From positions 62,001-126,000 of the forward strand of contig NZ_JAIVAJ010000010.1 of assembly GCF_020171725.1 (NCBI RefSeq): a stretch of 64,000 nucleotides of DNA, in the 5' to 3' direction. Positions 26,474 to 35,314 of this stretch are shown here, one piece after another. Numbering within the stretch: the stretch's first letter is position 1; each line of letters begins with the position of its first letter. The DNA comes from Halobacillus litoralis (lineage in GTDB: Bacteria > Bacillota > Bacilli > Bacillales > Halobacillaceae). Below the pieces are notes generated by a model. It had not been told where the DNA came from and did not search any database. It was given only the letters and a program-made list of their open reading frames with translations. The translations under genes and the position numbers were made by a program.

Positions 26474-29400
26474 GTGTCTTTGTCAGATGAGAAGAAAGTG
26501 GAAGTGTTTGATGAGCAGCTGCTGACGCTTTGGAGAAAAGGATATGTGACGTCGGAAGAATATAGTCATTTGAGCGAAGTGAATAAGCGGTACGTGAAGG
26601 AGCACTTGATGGTTCAGGAAGCAGTCGAGCCAAAACCGAAGCCGGAACCGGTTGAAGAGAAGGTTGTGAAACCATCCAAACCGAAGAAGGAGAAAAAGGT
26701 GAAGACGGCGGCGCAGGTTCGCGAACGGAACATTACGTGGACGTTGATCTTAGGGGTTGCGCTGCTGTTGATTACCGGGCTGGTCGTAGCGACGAGTCAA
26801 TGGGAGCAGATGGGGGCAGGTCTGAAGGTTGTGTCGATCTCGTTCGTTTCTCTGTTCTTCCTGGCGTTGAGCTATGGAACGGGGCGTTTCCTTCGCATTC
26901 ATCAAACCGCTTTTGCTTTTCTGACACTTGGAAGTCTCCTTATTCCGGTCGTCATCATTGCAATCGGATATTTTGAATTGCTCGGCTCTTACTTATCTTT
27001 ATTTGGAGAAGGCAGGCATCTGCTTGGATTGATGGGGACACTTCTTCCGCTGCCGTTATACATCCGTCACGCGGTGAAGCACCAATCCCGTTTTTACGTA
27101 TGGGTGTCGCTTGTTTTCGTATCGCTGTCCGTCGGCTTTGCTCTAGGGGCGCTGCCGCTTTCGGTGGATGCCTTCTACCTTGGCTTGATGCTGTACAATG
27201 CGGCTCTGCTGCTGTTCTATGTCAAATATCAGAGCAAATGGACGTTGTATATGAAAGAGATCCCTTTGTATGCGCAGTTGAACTTGGTTCTGTCGACGCT
27301 TCTCATGCTTTTATTTTTCGAAAGTGAAGTGTTCTACAGCTTCAACCTGCTGCTGACGGCAAGCGTTTATATGGCGATGGTCTTTGTTTATAAAACGAAA
27401 GAATATCAATTCGTCTTCTCTGTCATGCTCGTTTACGCCATCTATCAGCTGGTGGAGAACTCGCCGGTTGAATCGCTGGACGCCACCGTCTATGCTTTAG
27501 CCGGACTGCTGTATCTCGGGTTAGCCTATGGGTTCCGCCATCACGCTTTTGTGGAGAAAGTGTTCCGTTATACAAGTGCTGTGGTCTCGTTCTGTGCCTT
27601 TCTCTATATCAGCGTGGAGAGCATTTTGCTTCGTGGTGATATCGATTCTTGGACGTTGTTCTTCGGCTACGTTCTGATCATGGTGAACTATATCGTCCTG
27701 TCGAATATCATCCGTCACAAAGTCTTTCCGTATATGGCCACGCTGTTCTTCTATGTAGCGTTGTGGCAACTGTGGTCATTAGTTGAAATCGGTTCGCTCG
27801 TGATGTTCATCTTCTCAGGCTCTGTCGCAGCACTCTGTTATGCCGGCATGTGGACGCGGGTGAAGTGGCTTCAGCCTGTGAAGGTAAGCACATTTTATCT
27901 CTCCCTGCTCGTGCAGCTTGGGGCCTTGACGTATGCACTGAATGATTATCAGTACACAACAAGTGCTGTGATGTTAGCTGTCATCAGTGCACTTGCATAT
28001 TTTGTTCGAAAATCCTCCAAGCAAATGGAAGTGGTGAGGTCATCTGAATGGGGACACCCAGTCGCCTTATCGCTTTCTGCATTGTTGTTTTATAACCCGC
28101 TTGTCGATTGGATCGGGTGGATGGAGTTTCCGCTTCATGCTTCGCTCTCAGGACTGCTTCTCCTCGCGATTCATTTCGGTTGGAAAAAAGCGGGAGAGGC
28201 TGCCTTTTCCAAAACGAGTTTCTATATCGGGCAGCTGACCTACGTGTTCGCCATGAGCACGCTTCTGATCAATGACACGGATCCGTCCTTTGTGCGCCCG
28301 AGCCTTTTTCTGATCGGAATTCTACTTGGTTACTGGCTGGTGCGTGAATCGAAGCAGCGGACGCTGTGGCTGCTTGTTTCAATCGTCACGCTCGCTTTCT
28401 ATTTCTCGCTTCTTGATCTTGCAGGACCCGTCTCGTTCACGTGGCTTACGACCTATGCGGCGTTTGCTCCAGTCCTGCTATTGTTGATAGGAGAAGGGGG
28501 CAGGCGGTATGCAGGGGAAGAGCTGAAGCCATATTTCTATTGGGTGGCACACAGTATTCAGCCACTTATCGTCGGGCTTATGTTGTTGAATCAAACTGCC
28601 GCCGAACGAGCTCACCCTGTCCTGTGGATTGTACCGCTTGCCGTTTACGCGTTCAGTGCCTGGCAGGCTGTCCGTGAGTGGGAGAAAAAGCTCATGTTGT
28701 ATGCTGGATTCTCGACAGGGCTTCTCTCTGTCGTGACGGCTTCCGACTACTACGGCTGGTTCGGGTACAATCTTTTCGAGTACAGCTTCTTGGCGACAAG
28801 TATCGGAATCACTGCCTTGTGGCTGCTCGTGTCGAAAGTATGGAGGAAGCGTGTTGAATGGTACATCATTCCTTTTTCCATTCTCGGATTATTGATCATG
28901 ATCAGTGGATATGAGCGGATGAGTCTCTATGAACTTGGGGTAATGATCGCTTATGTCTCGCTGACATTGTTCTTTATTCACCAGCGTAAATGGTCGATGG
29001 TTGCATTCCTGCCGTTGCTGATGACGCTTCCGATCTGGGGGCGCATGGATTGGAGTCGGTTGGCATTCATCGCCATGCTGTCTTTCGTGTTTTTTGTTCT
29101 TCTTGGGCTAGGGCGTCTTTTCCATCAAAGGATGGTCACTCGCAATTACGAGGTGGACGCTTATTCCTGGACGGCGCTTGTGTACATTGGATATCTCTAT
29201 ACGTTCACCGTTCCTGATAGCAGCGTATGGATTCGTGTTCTACCTGTCGTGTTTGTGGCGGTGTGGCTCGCGGTGTGTGCGAAGAAATGGCAGCAACCCT
29301 ACATCGACCGGGCATTCTATACAGGAAGTGCCATATCCGTCTACGCGGCCTACTTGATGATCATCAGGGCGCACGAGGCATACATTGCTGACGTCATACA

Positions 29401-29848
29401 GGCGGAAGTCCAATCGCTGCCTGTTCTAGGTTTACTTTTCCTTCTTGGCAAACGAACGTGGAGCGAGTTCAAGGGTGTGCAGAATCAAGTACGATGGGCT
29501 GTGCTTTTATTACTTGCCGCGTACTTAGTCATTGATGCGATCGAAAGCCATACCATATGGGATGCCTGGATCATCGGCGCCTTGTCATTGATCTCTATGG
29601 TCGCAGGACTGCAGATGCGGATCAAATCTTACTTCTTCGTCGGAATGGGCGTTCTTATTTTCAACGTCCTCTACCAAACGAGACCGTACTGGGGCAACAT
29701 GCCTTGGTGGGTGTACCTGCTGATTGCCGGCTTAGTGCTGATTGGGGTCGCGAGCTACAATGAATGGCAGAAACAAAGGTCTGATACCGATAAACCGGTA
29801 GAGCGAAAGTTGAAAAGGTTGTGGGTTTCTCTGAAAAGGTGGAATTGA
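26474..29848 (+). CDS. Very large multispanning membrane protein
   Basis: A 1,124-residue protein. Residues 1-80 are soluble and charged, with a lysine/proline-rich linker (PKPKPEPVEEKVVKPSKPKKEKK near 52-74). The rest holds roughly 30 hydrophobic segments, many separated by single aromatic or basic turns, with no catalytic motif I can identify. It resembles the DUF2157/SCO7613-type membrane proteins found in Bacillaceae; function unknown. The start is a GTG eight bases after GAGGAGG. The N-terminal segment (LLTLWRKGYVTSEEYSHL) looks like a short helical binding module. No partner genes are fused to its operon. Confidence 0.75.
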   Translation: MSLSDEKKVEVFDEQLLTLWRKGYVTSEEYSHLSEVNKRYVKEHLMVQEAVEPKPKPEPVEEKVVKPSKPKKEKKVKTAAQVRERNITWTLILGVALLLITGLVVATSQWEQMGAGLKVVSISFVSLFFLALSYGTGRFLRIHQTAFAFLTLGSLLIPVVIIAIGYFELLGSYLSLFGEGRHLLGLMGTLLPLPLYIRHAVKHQSRFYVWVSLVFVSLSVGFALGALPLSVDAFYLGLMLYNAALLLFYVKYQSKWTLYMKEIPLYAQLNLVLSTLLMLLFFESEVFYSFNLLLTASVYMAMVFVYKTKEYQFVFSVMLVYAIYQLVENSPVESLDATVYALAGLLYLGLAYGFRHHAFVEKVFRYTSAVVSFCAFLYISVESILLRGDIDSWTLFFGYVLIMVNYIVLSNIIRHKVFPYMATLFFYVALWQLWSLVEIGSLVMFIFSGSVAALCYAGMWTRVKWLQPVKVSTFYLSLLVQLGALTYALNDYQYTTSAVMLAVISALAYFVRKSSKQMEVVRSSEWGHPVALSLSALLFYNPLVDWIGWMEFPLHASLSGLLLLAIHFGWKKAGEAAFSKTSFYIGQLTYVFAMSTLLINDTDPSFVRPSLFLIGILLGYWLVRESKQRTLWLLVSIVTLAFYFSLLDLAGPVSFTWLTTYAAFAPVLLLLIGEGGRRYAGEELKPYFYWVAHSIQPLIVGLMLLNQTAAERAHPVLWIVPLAVYAFSAWQAVREWEKKLMLYAGFSTGLLSVVTASDYYGWFGYNLFEYSFLATSIGITALWLLVSKVWRKRVEWYIIPFSILGLLIMISGYERMSLYELGVMIAYVSLTLFFIHQRKWSMVAFLPLLMTLPIWGRMDWSRLAFIAMLSFVFFVLLGLGRLFHQRMVTRNYEVDAYSWTALVYIGYLYTFTVPDSSVWIRVLPVVFVAVWLAVCAKKWQQPYIDRAFYTGSAISVYAAYLMIIRAHEAYIADVIQAEVQSLPVLGLLFLLGKRTWSEFKGVQNQVRWAVLLLLAAYLVIDAIESHTIWDAWIIGALSLISMVAGLQMRIKSYFFVGMGVLIFNVLYQTRPYWGNMPWWVYLLIAGLVLIGVASYNEWQKQRSDTDKPVERKLKRLWVSLKRWN

Positions 29849-29948
29849 TTAAGGTAGGCTGAGGCTGGGGAGGTGACTTCCCGGTCTTACTTCTATATAT
29901 ATACACGAACTTCAAAGAAAATTGTCATAATACGGAGGAGGGATAGGA

Positions 29949-30437
29949 GTGAAAAAGGCATTATGGGCGAGTGTGCTGGTCATCGCGTTAGTTGTCGCGG
30001 GAGGAGTGACCTACTTGAAGTTCAACCCTCCATTAGAAACAGGGACCGTCGGAACTTCAAAGGACGGTCAAGGTGTATTGATTGTCATAGGAAATCGAGG
30101 GTTTATGGACTTTCTGGTCCGGGATGTCCGTATCAACGATAATGAACAACCAGACGATGAAAAAATTCAACTCAGCAATCCGTTGAAAGGATATTTGATT
30201 GCGAACGAGTTCGATAGAGAAGCGGGAAGGTACAATTTCAATGATATTGATGAAGTCACTCTGCAGCCCGGCACATCTCCACAGGCTAATTTAGATAAAA
30301 TGAATGAAGAAACAGTTACGGAAGAGGATGTAGGTTATGGACTGAGTGTGATAAATGGAGAAAAGATTGAAAGAGTGACGATTCATTACCGTTATTTGGG
30401 CATTCCATTTGAAGAAGAGGTCTTGATCGATATGTAA
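29949..30437 (+). CDS. Exported or membrane-anchored protein, unknown function
   Basis: A 162-residue protein with an N-terminal signal anchor (KKALWASVLVIALVVAGGVTYL) and an acidic extracellular domain of about 135 residues. No lipobox and no family recognised. The start is a GTG after GGAGGAGGGA. It stands alone, 100 bases behind the large membrane protein and before the MBL hydrolase promoter. Confidence 0.65.
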   Translation: MKKALWASVLVIALVVAGGVTYLKFNPPLETGTVGTSKDGQGVLIVIGNRGFMDFLVRDVRINDNEQPDDEKIQLSNPLKGYLIANEFDREAGRYNFNDIDEVTLQPGTSPQANLDKMNEETVTEEDVGYGLSVINGEKIERVTIHYRYLGIPFEEEVLIDM

Positions 30438-30492
30438 TGATGCCCGGCGTCAATCTTGAACTTATTAAAAGATTTTCATTAATCTTCCATTT

Positions 30493-30534
30493 AGATGACG
30501 TGTCATGTATATTGGTATATATGACACGTCATCT
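30493..30534 (+). promoter_or_regulatory. Large dyad operator before the MBL hydrolase/MarR operon
   Basis: AGATGACGTGTCAT (30493-30506) and its exact inverse ATGACACGTCATCT (30521-30534) flank 14 bases that contain TATATT, the best -10 element. Each arm is itself almost palindromic (ATGACGTGTCAT), so there may be two MarR dimer sites. The ribosome site and TTG start follow within 20 bases, making repression by the MarR protein encoded downstream likely. Confidence 0.8.
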
Positions 30535-30553
30535 TTTATGAGGAGTGATTCTG

Positions 30554-31363
30554 TTGAAGGTAAAAGTTCACGTTTGGCATACAGGTTCTGTTTTAATTGA
30601 TCGTTCGTTGGCGTATAAAGAAAACACTCTACATCCGATGCCTTACTCTGGTTGGCTTCGTGGAAAGTCTAAGCAAATAGAAGTTCCCGTCAGTACATAT
30701 CTAATTGAACATCCACGAGCCAATATTTTAATCGATACAGGGTGGCATGAACAAATAAGGGATGCGCAGCGGAGGCACCTTGGTACCCTTTCTTATTCAA
30801 TGTTCCGCGGAGCTCTTCCGTCAGGGGCTTCTGTTCGTGAAAGACTTGTAGATAGGGGATTGAAAGCAGAAGACTTAGATTATGTAATATTAACTCATAT
30901 GCATGCTGATCATGTAAGTGGAGTAGAGCATGTGAAAGAAGCAAAGAACATTCTCACGAGTGAAATGGAGTGGGAAGTAGCGCAAAAGAGTATAGGGTAT
31001 CAAAAGAAAATGTGGGATTCTGTCTTGATTAACCGTTTTGCTTTGGAGTCGATTCCGTACGGTCCCTATCAAAAAGGGTTAGACTTGCTAGGAGATGGCT
31101 CGATTTATCTCGTGCATACACCCGGCCACAGCGAAGGGCTGCTCTCTATCCTTGTATCTACAATGGCAGGGTGGGTGCTTCTAGCTAGTGATGTAGGATA
31201 TGGTCAAAAATCTCTCTCTGATGGTGTTCTGCCTGGTTTAACTACAGACAAGCTTGCTGCAGGGCGCTCATTGGAATGGGTCCGCTCTTTCTCGAATAGA
31301 GGAGACTGTCATTCGGTTTGTTTTAATCACGATATAGAAATGAGAGAAGGGATTATACAGTGA
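30554..31363 (+). CDS. MBL-fold metallo-hydrolase, AHL-lactonase-like
   Basis: About 269 residues with the metallo-beta-lactamase fold: the metal motif THMHADHVSG near residue 111, a further metal His in HTPGHSEG near 190, Asp in LLASDVGYG near 211, and a final HD pair near the C-terminus. The two-metal site and length fit the N-acyl-homoserine lactonase group, but whether it acts on signal lactones or another ester is open. The preferred start is TTG at 30554, eight bases after GGAG. Its stop overlaps the start of the MarR gene (GTGA). Confidence 0.85.
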   Translation: MKVKVHVWHTGSVLIDRSLAYKENTLHPMPYSGWLRGKSKQIEVPVSTYLIEHPRANILIDTGWHEQIRDAQRRHLGTLSYSMFRGALPSGASVRERLVDRGLKAEDLDYVILTHMHADHVSGVEHVKEAKNILTSEMEWEVAQKSIGYQKKMWDSVLINRFALESIPYGPYQKGLDLLGDGSIYLVHTPGHSEGLLSILVSTMAGWVLLASDVGYGQKSLSDGVLPGLTTDKLAAGRSLEWVRSFSNRGDCHSVCFNHDIEMREGIIQ

Positions 31364-31818
31364 AATATGAAGAAGCAGAGAAGTTTCGTTACTTGATCCT
31401 TGCTGCACAGCGTCAAGGGAATCGATTGTTGAATGAAAAGTTGAGAGGGGTTGCATTGACTTCGTCGCAAGCGGAAGTCATTCAAGTGCTGAAGACATAT
31501 CAGCCAATCACTCTAAAAGAGCTTGGATCGCTTTTGGTTTGTGAAACGGGAAGTCCATCAAGGTTGATGAATCGACTTATTGAAGAAGGAGTTATCGAAC
31601 GTGTTCCCAATCAAGAAGACAAACGATCATCTTTTCTTCAATTAACAAATGAAGGGGAGAAACTCAGTGAATCCATTCAGTCTTTGGAAGATGAATTATA
31701 TGAAGGCTTTATGAGTGTGTTGTCTGAGGAAGAAATGAAACAAGTCAATCATGCAGTTGGGAAATTGATGGTGTCTATATCGGATCCGATTGCTCTTGAA
31801 AAGCGGAACCTATTGTAA
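31360..31818 (+). CDS. MarR-family transcriptional regulator
   Basis: A 152-residue winged-helix protein: LTSSQAEVIQVLKTYQPITLKELGSLL with the recognition helix ETGSPSRLMNRLIEEGVIER near residues 60-80 and the wing NQEDKRSSFLQLTNEG near 84. The start GTG overlaps the hydrolase stop codon. It most likely represses its own operon through the large dyad at 30493-30534. The inducing compound may be a substrate of the hydrolase, which is inference. Confidence 0.87.
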   Translation: MKYEEAEKFRYLILAAQRQGNRLLNEKLRGVALTSSQAEVIQVLKTYQPITLKELGSLLVCETGSPSRLMNRLIEEGVIERVPNQEDKRSSFLQLTNEGEKLSESIQSLEDELYEGFMSVLSEEEMKQVNHAVGKLMVSISDPIALEKRNLL

Positions 31819-31900
31819 GATGACGCGCGGTCTTGAGACACACATATCCTGGACAACGAATAGGATGACAGCAACAACGTCTTCAACGGAGGGGATGCAT

Positions 31901-32146
31901 ATGCCTGTATCTTTAGTATTTAATCAAATTGCCGTCAACGCCTTGAACGATAACGCAACCATTTCGACAGGGCAGAATAATCAGCCTGACTGGACTTGGC
32001 AAGGGAAAAACAACAATGGGTCTGGCGTAACCACGGGTTTTTTTGCTGCAACGGGTAATGTAAATACGGTCTTTGATAACGACGTATCGGATCTTCCAAT
32101 CAGTAACCCTACTGTCAATAACCCTCAGCCGAACATTCAATATTAA
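31901..32146 (+). CDS. Small GerPA/GerPF-like spore protein (copy 1)
   Basis: An 81-residue, asparagine-rich protein without signal peptide. FNQIAVNALNDNATISTGQNNQ is followed by a tryptophan-containing turn and GFFAATGNVN. This pattern, hydrophobic-x-I-x-V near the start, G-x-N in the middle, G-x-x-N later, recurs in three neighbours and recalls GerPA/GerPF, small proteins that make the spore coat permeable to germinants. The start at 31901 is six bases after GGAGGGG; in-frame codons further upstream lie in the space after marR. Family link is by pattern only. Confidence 0.55.
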   Translation: MPVSLVFNQIAVNALNDNATISTGQNNQPDWTWQGKNNNGSGVTTGFFAATGNVNTVFDNDVSDLPISNPTVNNPQPNIQY

Positions 32147-32160
32147 GAGGGGATGCCGGC

Positions 32161-32403
32161 ATGAATGTACAGTTCGATTCCATCAATGTGAACTCAATCC
32201 ATATGAATTCCGGCGTGTTTGTCGGTTCGAACTCGCAGGACGGCTGGTCTGCTTCCATGAAGGAGAACTCGGCTCTCGGTACGGTTGTCGGGACAGGAAA
32301 CGTCATTCATCACAATGTGAATGTCATTCATGATGAGGATATGATTGATACACCGATCATGACAGAACAGAAAACAGGCGGAAAAGGTCAAGCCAGCACT
32401 TGA
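32161..32403 (+). CDS. Small GerPA/GerPF-like spore protein (copy 2)
   Basis: An 80-residue protein read directly after copy 1 (14 bases), start ATG behind GAGGGGATG. It shares the module FDSINVNSIHMNSGVFVGSN, a tryptophan and GTVVGTGNVIHHN with its neighbours, followed by a short charged tail. The IHHN motif is shared with the protein encoded at 33005. The last codons overlap the convergent gene at 32388 and the shared terminator. Likely part of the same spore-surface set. Confidence 0.55.
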   Translation: MNVQFDSINVNSIHMNSGVFVGSNSQDGWSASMKENSALGTVVGTGNVIHHNVNVIHDEDMIDTPIMTEQKTGGKGQAST

Positions 32404-32427
32404 GGGTCCTTTTCCACCTGTTTTTTT
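32376..32427. terminator. Bidirectional terminator between the two arms of the gerP-like cluster
   Basis: AGGCGGAAAAGG and CCTTTTCCACCT pair with one G-U, with an inner TCAAG/CTTGA stem, and seven T follow on the plus strand. It overlaps the ends of both convergent coding sequences. Confidence 0.8.
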
Positions 32428-32678
32428 ATTAAATCGACGACCCACTCAGGGATGTCGCCTTCTTTCGGATTGACGAGCATATCGAGGATTGCGGAGTCGC
32501 TCAGCACTGAACGGAGGTCCTCCAATGAATTGCCATCACCGTGCACATTTCCGAACCCCTGGTTCAACTTCTGGAAGCTCTCGAATCCGTTCGGAGCATT
32601 GTTTCCGATGTTCACGCAGGAGGCATTTTCTACCGTTCCGATCCGGATGTCTTTTATAAAGAAATTTGGAGACAGCAT
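32388..32678 (-). CDS. Small GerPA/GerPF-like spore protein (copy 3, longer tail)
   Basis: A 96-residue protein. Residues 6-50 carry the same module as its neighbours (FIKDIRIGTVENASCVNIGNN, then FGNVHGDGNS), followed by an acidic helical tail (LVNPKEGDIPEWVVDLIKKQVEKD). Last gene of the minus-strand arm, nine bases behind the GerPC-like gene. It has a cysteine in the module that the other copies lack. Confidence 0.5.
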   Translation of the reverse strand: MLSPNFFIKDIRIGTVENASCVNIGNNAPNGFESFQKLNQGFGNVHGDGNSLEDLRSVLSDSAILDMLVNPKEGDIPEWVVDLIKKQVEKDPQVLA

Positions 32679-32687
32679 GAAAGGTCA

Positions 32688-32999
32688 TCACTCCTCTTTG
32701 AAGGTAAAGGTCATGCCGTTTTTTGTATTTTTGACTTGAGGCTTCTTAGCAGGCTGTACGCTGACGCCGAAGTTATTCCCTAGGTTCAGAGCGCCGCTCA
32801 ATTCTTCTATATCCAGTTCATCCAATTTGAAGTTCAACTCATCAAGCTTCGGATGATTGACTTCTACGTGATCGAAGTGCAGGTGGTATTCCACAGGCTT
32901 CTTCTGTGCCTCGAGGATCTGCTTCTGAAGGTTGATGATTTCCTGATACAGCTGTTCTACTTGCTGAGTCTGCTTCTTTTTCTTATTGAAGAAAAGCAT
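32688..32999 (-). CDS. GerPC-like coiled-coil protein
   Basis: A 103-residue protein with an N-terminal lysine/glutamine-rich coiled coil (VEQLYQEIINLQKQILEAQKK) and then NFKLDELDIEELSGALNLG, which resembles the YKFDQLKVERLEGTLNIG region of GerPC. GerPC is encoded in the gerP operon and needed for normal germinant access. This copy is about half the usual GerPC length and ends in a basic tail. Its start follows the GerPA-like gene at 33005 after five bases. The resemblance is clear in that one region only. Confidence 0.6.
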   Translation of the reverse strand: MLFFNKKKKQTQQVEQLYQEIINLQKQILEAQKKPVEYHLHFDHVEVNHPKLDELNFKLDELDIEELSGALNLGNNFGVSVQPAKKPQVKNTKNGMTFTFKEE

Positions 33000-33004
33000 T
33001 TCGC

Positions 33005-33205
33005 CTATACTCCCTGATCGTCGGGCTTCTTGATAATGAGGTGTCGGTTGTGATGAATGTCATTCCGGTCACCTACGACTCTGCCAAGGCCTTCGAATTT
33101 CCGGCTCTCGGATTTGTAGCGTAAAGGAACGTTCTGGCCGGAGTAGATGCCAGAGGCGTTGGTGATTTGGTCTACCGTGATGTTGTGGAATTTAATGTTC
33201 GCCAT
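33005..33205 (-). CDS. Small GerPA/GerPF-like spore protein (copy 4)
   Basis: A 66-residue protein starting MANIKFHNITVDQ, with NASGIYSGQNVP, YKSESRKFEGLGRVVGD and NDIHHN. Of the four paralogues this one is closest to the GerPA/GerPF pattern (I-N-S-V-S-G-N-A-S-x-x-x-G-D). The ATG at 33205 follows GAGGAGG; the GTG nine bases earlier lies within that site. Read with the Hsp20 gene in front of it. Confidence 0.6.
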   Translation of the reverse strand: MANIKFHNITVDQITNASGIYSGQNVPLRYKSESRKFEGLGRVVGDRNDIHHNRHLIIKKPDDQGV

Positions 33206-33238
33206 CTTGATCACCTCCTCTAGTCAGGTGAGAAAATC

Positions 33239-33661
33239 TTAAGGGGCTGGATCGACTTGGACCTCCTTAGCTGAATCGGGTTTCTGGATGGAAACCCAAA
33301 GGATGCCATTCCGGAAGCTCGCGTTCATATCTTCCTCGTTAAAAAGGAACGGAATCGAGATAGAGCGTTTGAAAGCGCCGTTCAGCCGCTCGTTGTAGAC
33401 AAGCTTTTCTTTCCATTCAGGCGGAAGAGTGTTGATTTCCCCTTCGATGATCAGTTGCTGGCCGTCTCTTGTCACCTTCAGCGGGTCTTTCTTCGTAAAG
33501 CCTGGCAGATCGATCAGGAGGACGACTTCGTGCTCTAAATTGACCAAATCGTAGCTCGCATTACGTTTCGGGAGAACCTGCTGAATCTCATTCCAAAAGC
33601 TTTCTCCGAGCACGCCGTCGACGTTTTTGTGAAAAGTGTCCCAGTTGATTTGATTGCTCAT
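33239..33661 (-). CDS. Hsp20/alpha-crystallin family protein, CotM/CotP-like
   Basis: A 140-residue small heat-shock-type protein: the alpha-crystallin domain spans about residues 32-125 (VVLLIDLPGFTKKD, NGAFKRSISIPF, NGILWVSIQKP). Several Bacillus spore-coat proteins (CotM, CotP) have this fold, and its position at the head of the gerP-like arm supports a coat role over a general stress role; this is inference. The start at 33661 follows GAGGTG; an earlier ATG lacks a ribosome site. Confidence 0.8.
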   Translation of the reverse strand: MSNQINWDTFHKNVDGVLGESFWNEIQQVLPKRNASYDLVNLEHEVVLLIDLPGFTKKDPLKVTRDGQQLIIEGEINTLPPEWKEKLVYNERLNGAFKRSISIPFLFNEEDMNASFRNGILWVSIQKPDSAKEVQVDPAP

Positions 33662-33721
33662 GACAACACCTCTGTACAGGAGTTTATGAGGTGAAATGGA
33701 CATTCATGCGTAGAATGGGGT

Positions 33722-35101
33722 TCATTGTTGGTGCTTCATCATCGTCATGAACAATTGTTTGTAGGCGGTGTGCTCTTCTTCATTTCCTACTTCATCATAT
33801 AGTTTTGCCAACCATTGGACGGGCTCAGGGTCTGTTTCGTACAGTTCCATATCAAAGCTCATACACTCAATAGCGCGGTCGGGTTGATGGAAGTGGTAAT
33901 ATAGCTTCCCTAAGCGCCGCTGCTCATCCGGATTCTCAAGCAGGCTTTGCATCTCCTGTACTTTTTGGATGACGGGATGGGTTTGTGGGAATTGACCGAA
34001 TGCTTGGACCCATTCGGTTACATCGTTCATCTCCCGTTCGCTTAGAAGAGAACCGATGGCTCGTTCGAGGATCTCAACCGCTTCAAGAGGTTGTCCCGAT
34101 TCGAATAAAAAGATAATCAGTTCCTGCCACGTTTTTGGCGAGAGGGAGGGGAGCGTTTCCTGTTTGACGAGTTGGATCAGTGCCTGCGATTGTTCAGGTG
34201 TCGGTGATAGTTGCTGTTCAGAAATGAAAGCCGTAGTGGTTGGAAGGTCCTTCTCTTCGATTAACACATTTAGATAATCAGATAAGAATACAGGGGTACG
34301 AAGTCCTCTATCGTATAAGTCTTCGTAAAAGGCACGAGTGCGGAACGTGTCGTCCATCTCTTTGGCGGTATGGTAGAGTTCGGGAGATTGAGTCTCCGCT
34401 GTATGCTGGATGATGAGAGCGGCTTGCTCTACATGCCGGGTGGGCTGCTCATAAAACGTGCGTAAGGTATGGAAAGATTCAGGTTGGAGTCGGTTCTTGA
34501 AAAGTCTGCTTTCGAAATAGAGAGGATCCTGAGCGATCAAGTCATCATCCAGTCGATGGTAGCGTTTCTCGAATTCGACAAACGTCAGGTCACCGGAAAA
34601 TGCCTCAACTAAAGGGTGGTTGGGAGCGAAGTGTTCCAATTTGCGATAAATGCGGTAGCAGGAAAGCATTTTACCGCTGCGTCGTTGTTCATAGAAGAGC
34701 GTTTGGATAAACTGGGCGAGCTTTGCCTTTTTGATGAAGGGTGCAAAATACGTTGCAATCAAGGCGGTTTCCTCGCGTCCTTTTCTTTCTTTCAACCGTG
34801 TGAAAAGGGCGTTGAAGTCTTTTTTCTTGTACGTTGAATGGGTTAGAACAGACTGGGTGAGTGGATGGGTGCTTGAGAAGGTGATCCCGTTTTTAAAGGC
34901 GTCATGAATGAAAGAACGGGTGGGAAGCTGGCTGGCGGACACATAATTCAAGTACTCGCATTTGTGAAAAAACAAGTAGAAGTATCGGTTCTTCGCATCA
35001 GTGGATTCGACGATCTGGCACTGTTCGAACGTCGTCATGCGTCGGACGTTCACATCGTGCGCGTTCTGTTTACTTCTTAACGTAAGGGTGGGAAGGGTCA
35101 T
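33722..35101 (-). CDS. Helical-repeat (tetratricopeptide-like) protein, unknown function
   Basis: A soluble protein of about 459 residues, almost entirely alpha-helical by composition. Near residues 365-455 there are TPR-like pairs (LGKLYYHFHQPDRAIECMSF, then WLAKLYDEVGNEEEHTAYKQL). The first 120 residues contain YFYLFFHKCEYLNY and look different. No catalytic motif or signal peptide. I place the start at the second of two adjoining ATG codons, seven bases after AGGAGG. It stands alone, 60 bases behind the Hsp20 gene in the same direction; a functional link is unproven. Confidence 0.65.
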   Translation of the reverse strand: MTLPTLTLRSKQNAHDVNVRRMTTFEQCQIVESTDAKNRYFYLFFHKCEYLNYVSASQLPTRSFIHDAFKNGITFSSTHPLTQSVLTHSTYKKKDFNALFTRLKERKGREETALIATYFAPFIKKAKLAQFIQTLFYEQRRSGKMLSCYRIYRKLEHFAPNHPLVEAFSGDLTFVEFEKRYHRLDDDLIAQDPLYFESRLFKNRLQPESFHTLRTFYEQPTRHVEQAALIIQHTAETQSPELYHTAKEMDDTFRTRAFYEDLYDRGLRTPVFLSDYLNVLIEEKDLPTTTAFISEQQLSPTPEQSQALIQLVKQETLPSLSPKTWQELIIFLFESGQPLEAVEILERAIGSLLSEREMNDVTEWVQAFGQFPQTHPVIQKVQEMQSLLENPDEQRRLGKLYYHFHQPDRAIECMSFDMELYETDPEPVQWLAKLYDEVGNEEEHTAYKQLFMTMMKHQQ

Positions 35102-35314
35102 CATAAAACCTCCTGAATCGCGTTTCTTCCATTTTATCATGGTTTGGAGGTTCAGTGGTCCGTTGTTTTGTGTGAACGTGAGATGACAGTGTTACATAAG
35201 CATTTCAGATGTTACAAAAGGGTAGGTTTTTGGTCCTGAAACGTGAAATAAAGTGATCGAAATAGATCGTCCCTCCGAAAGCTTAGTGAAAACATTTTAA
35301 GGAGGAGATCTAAC

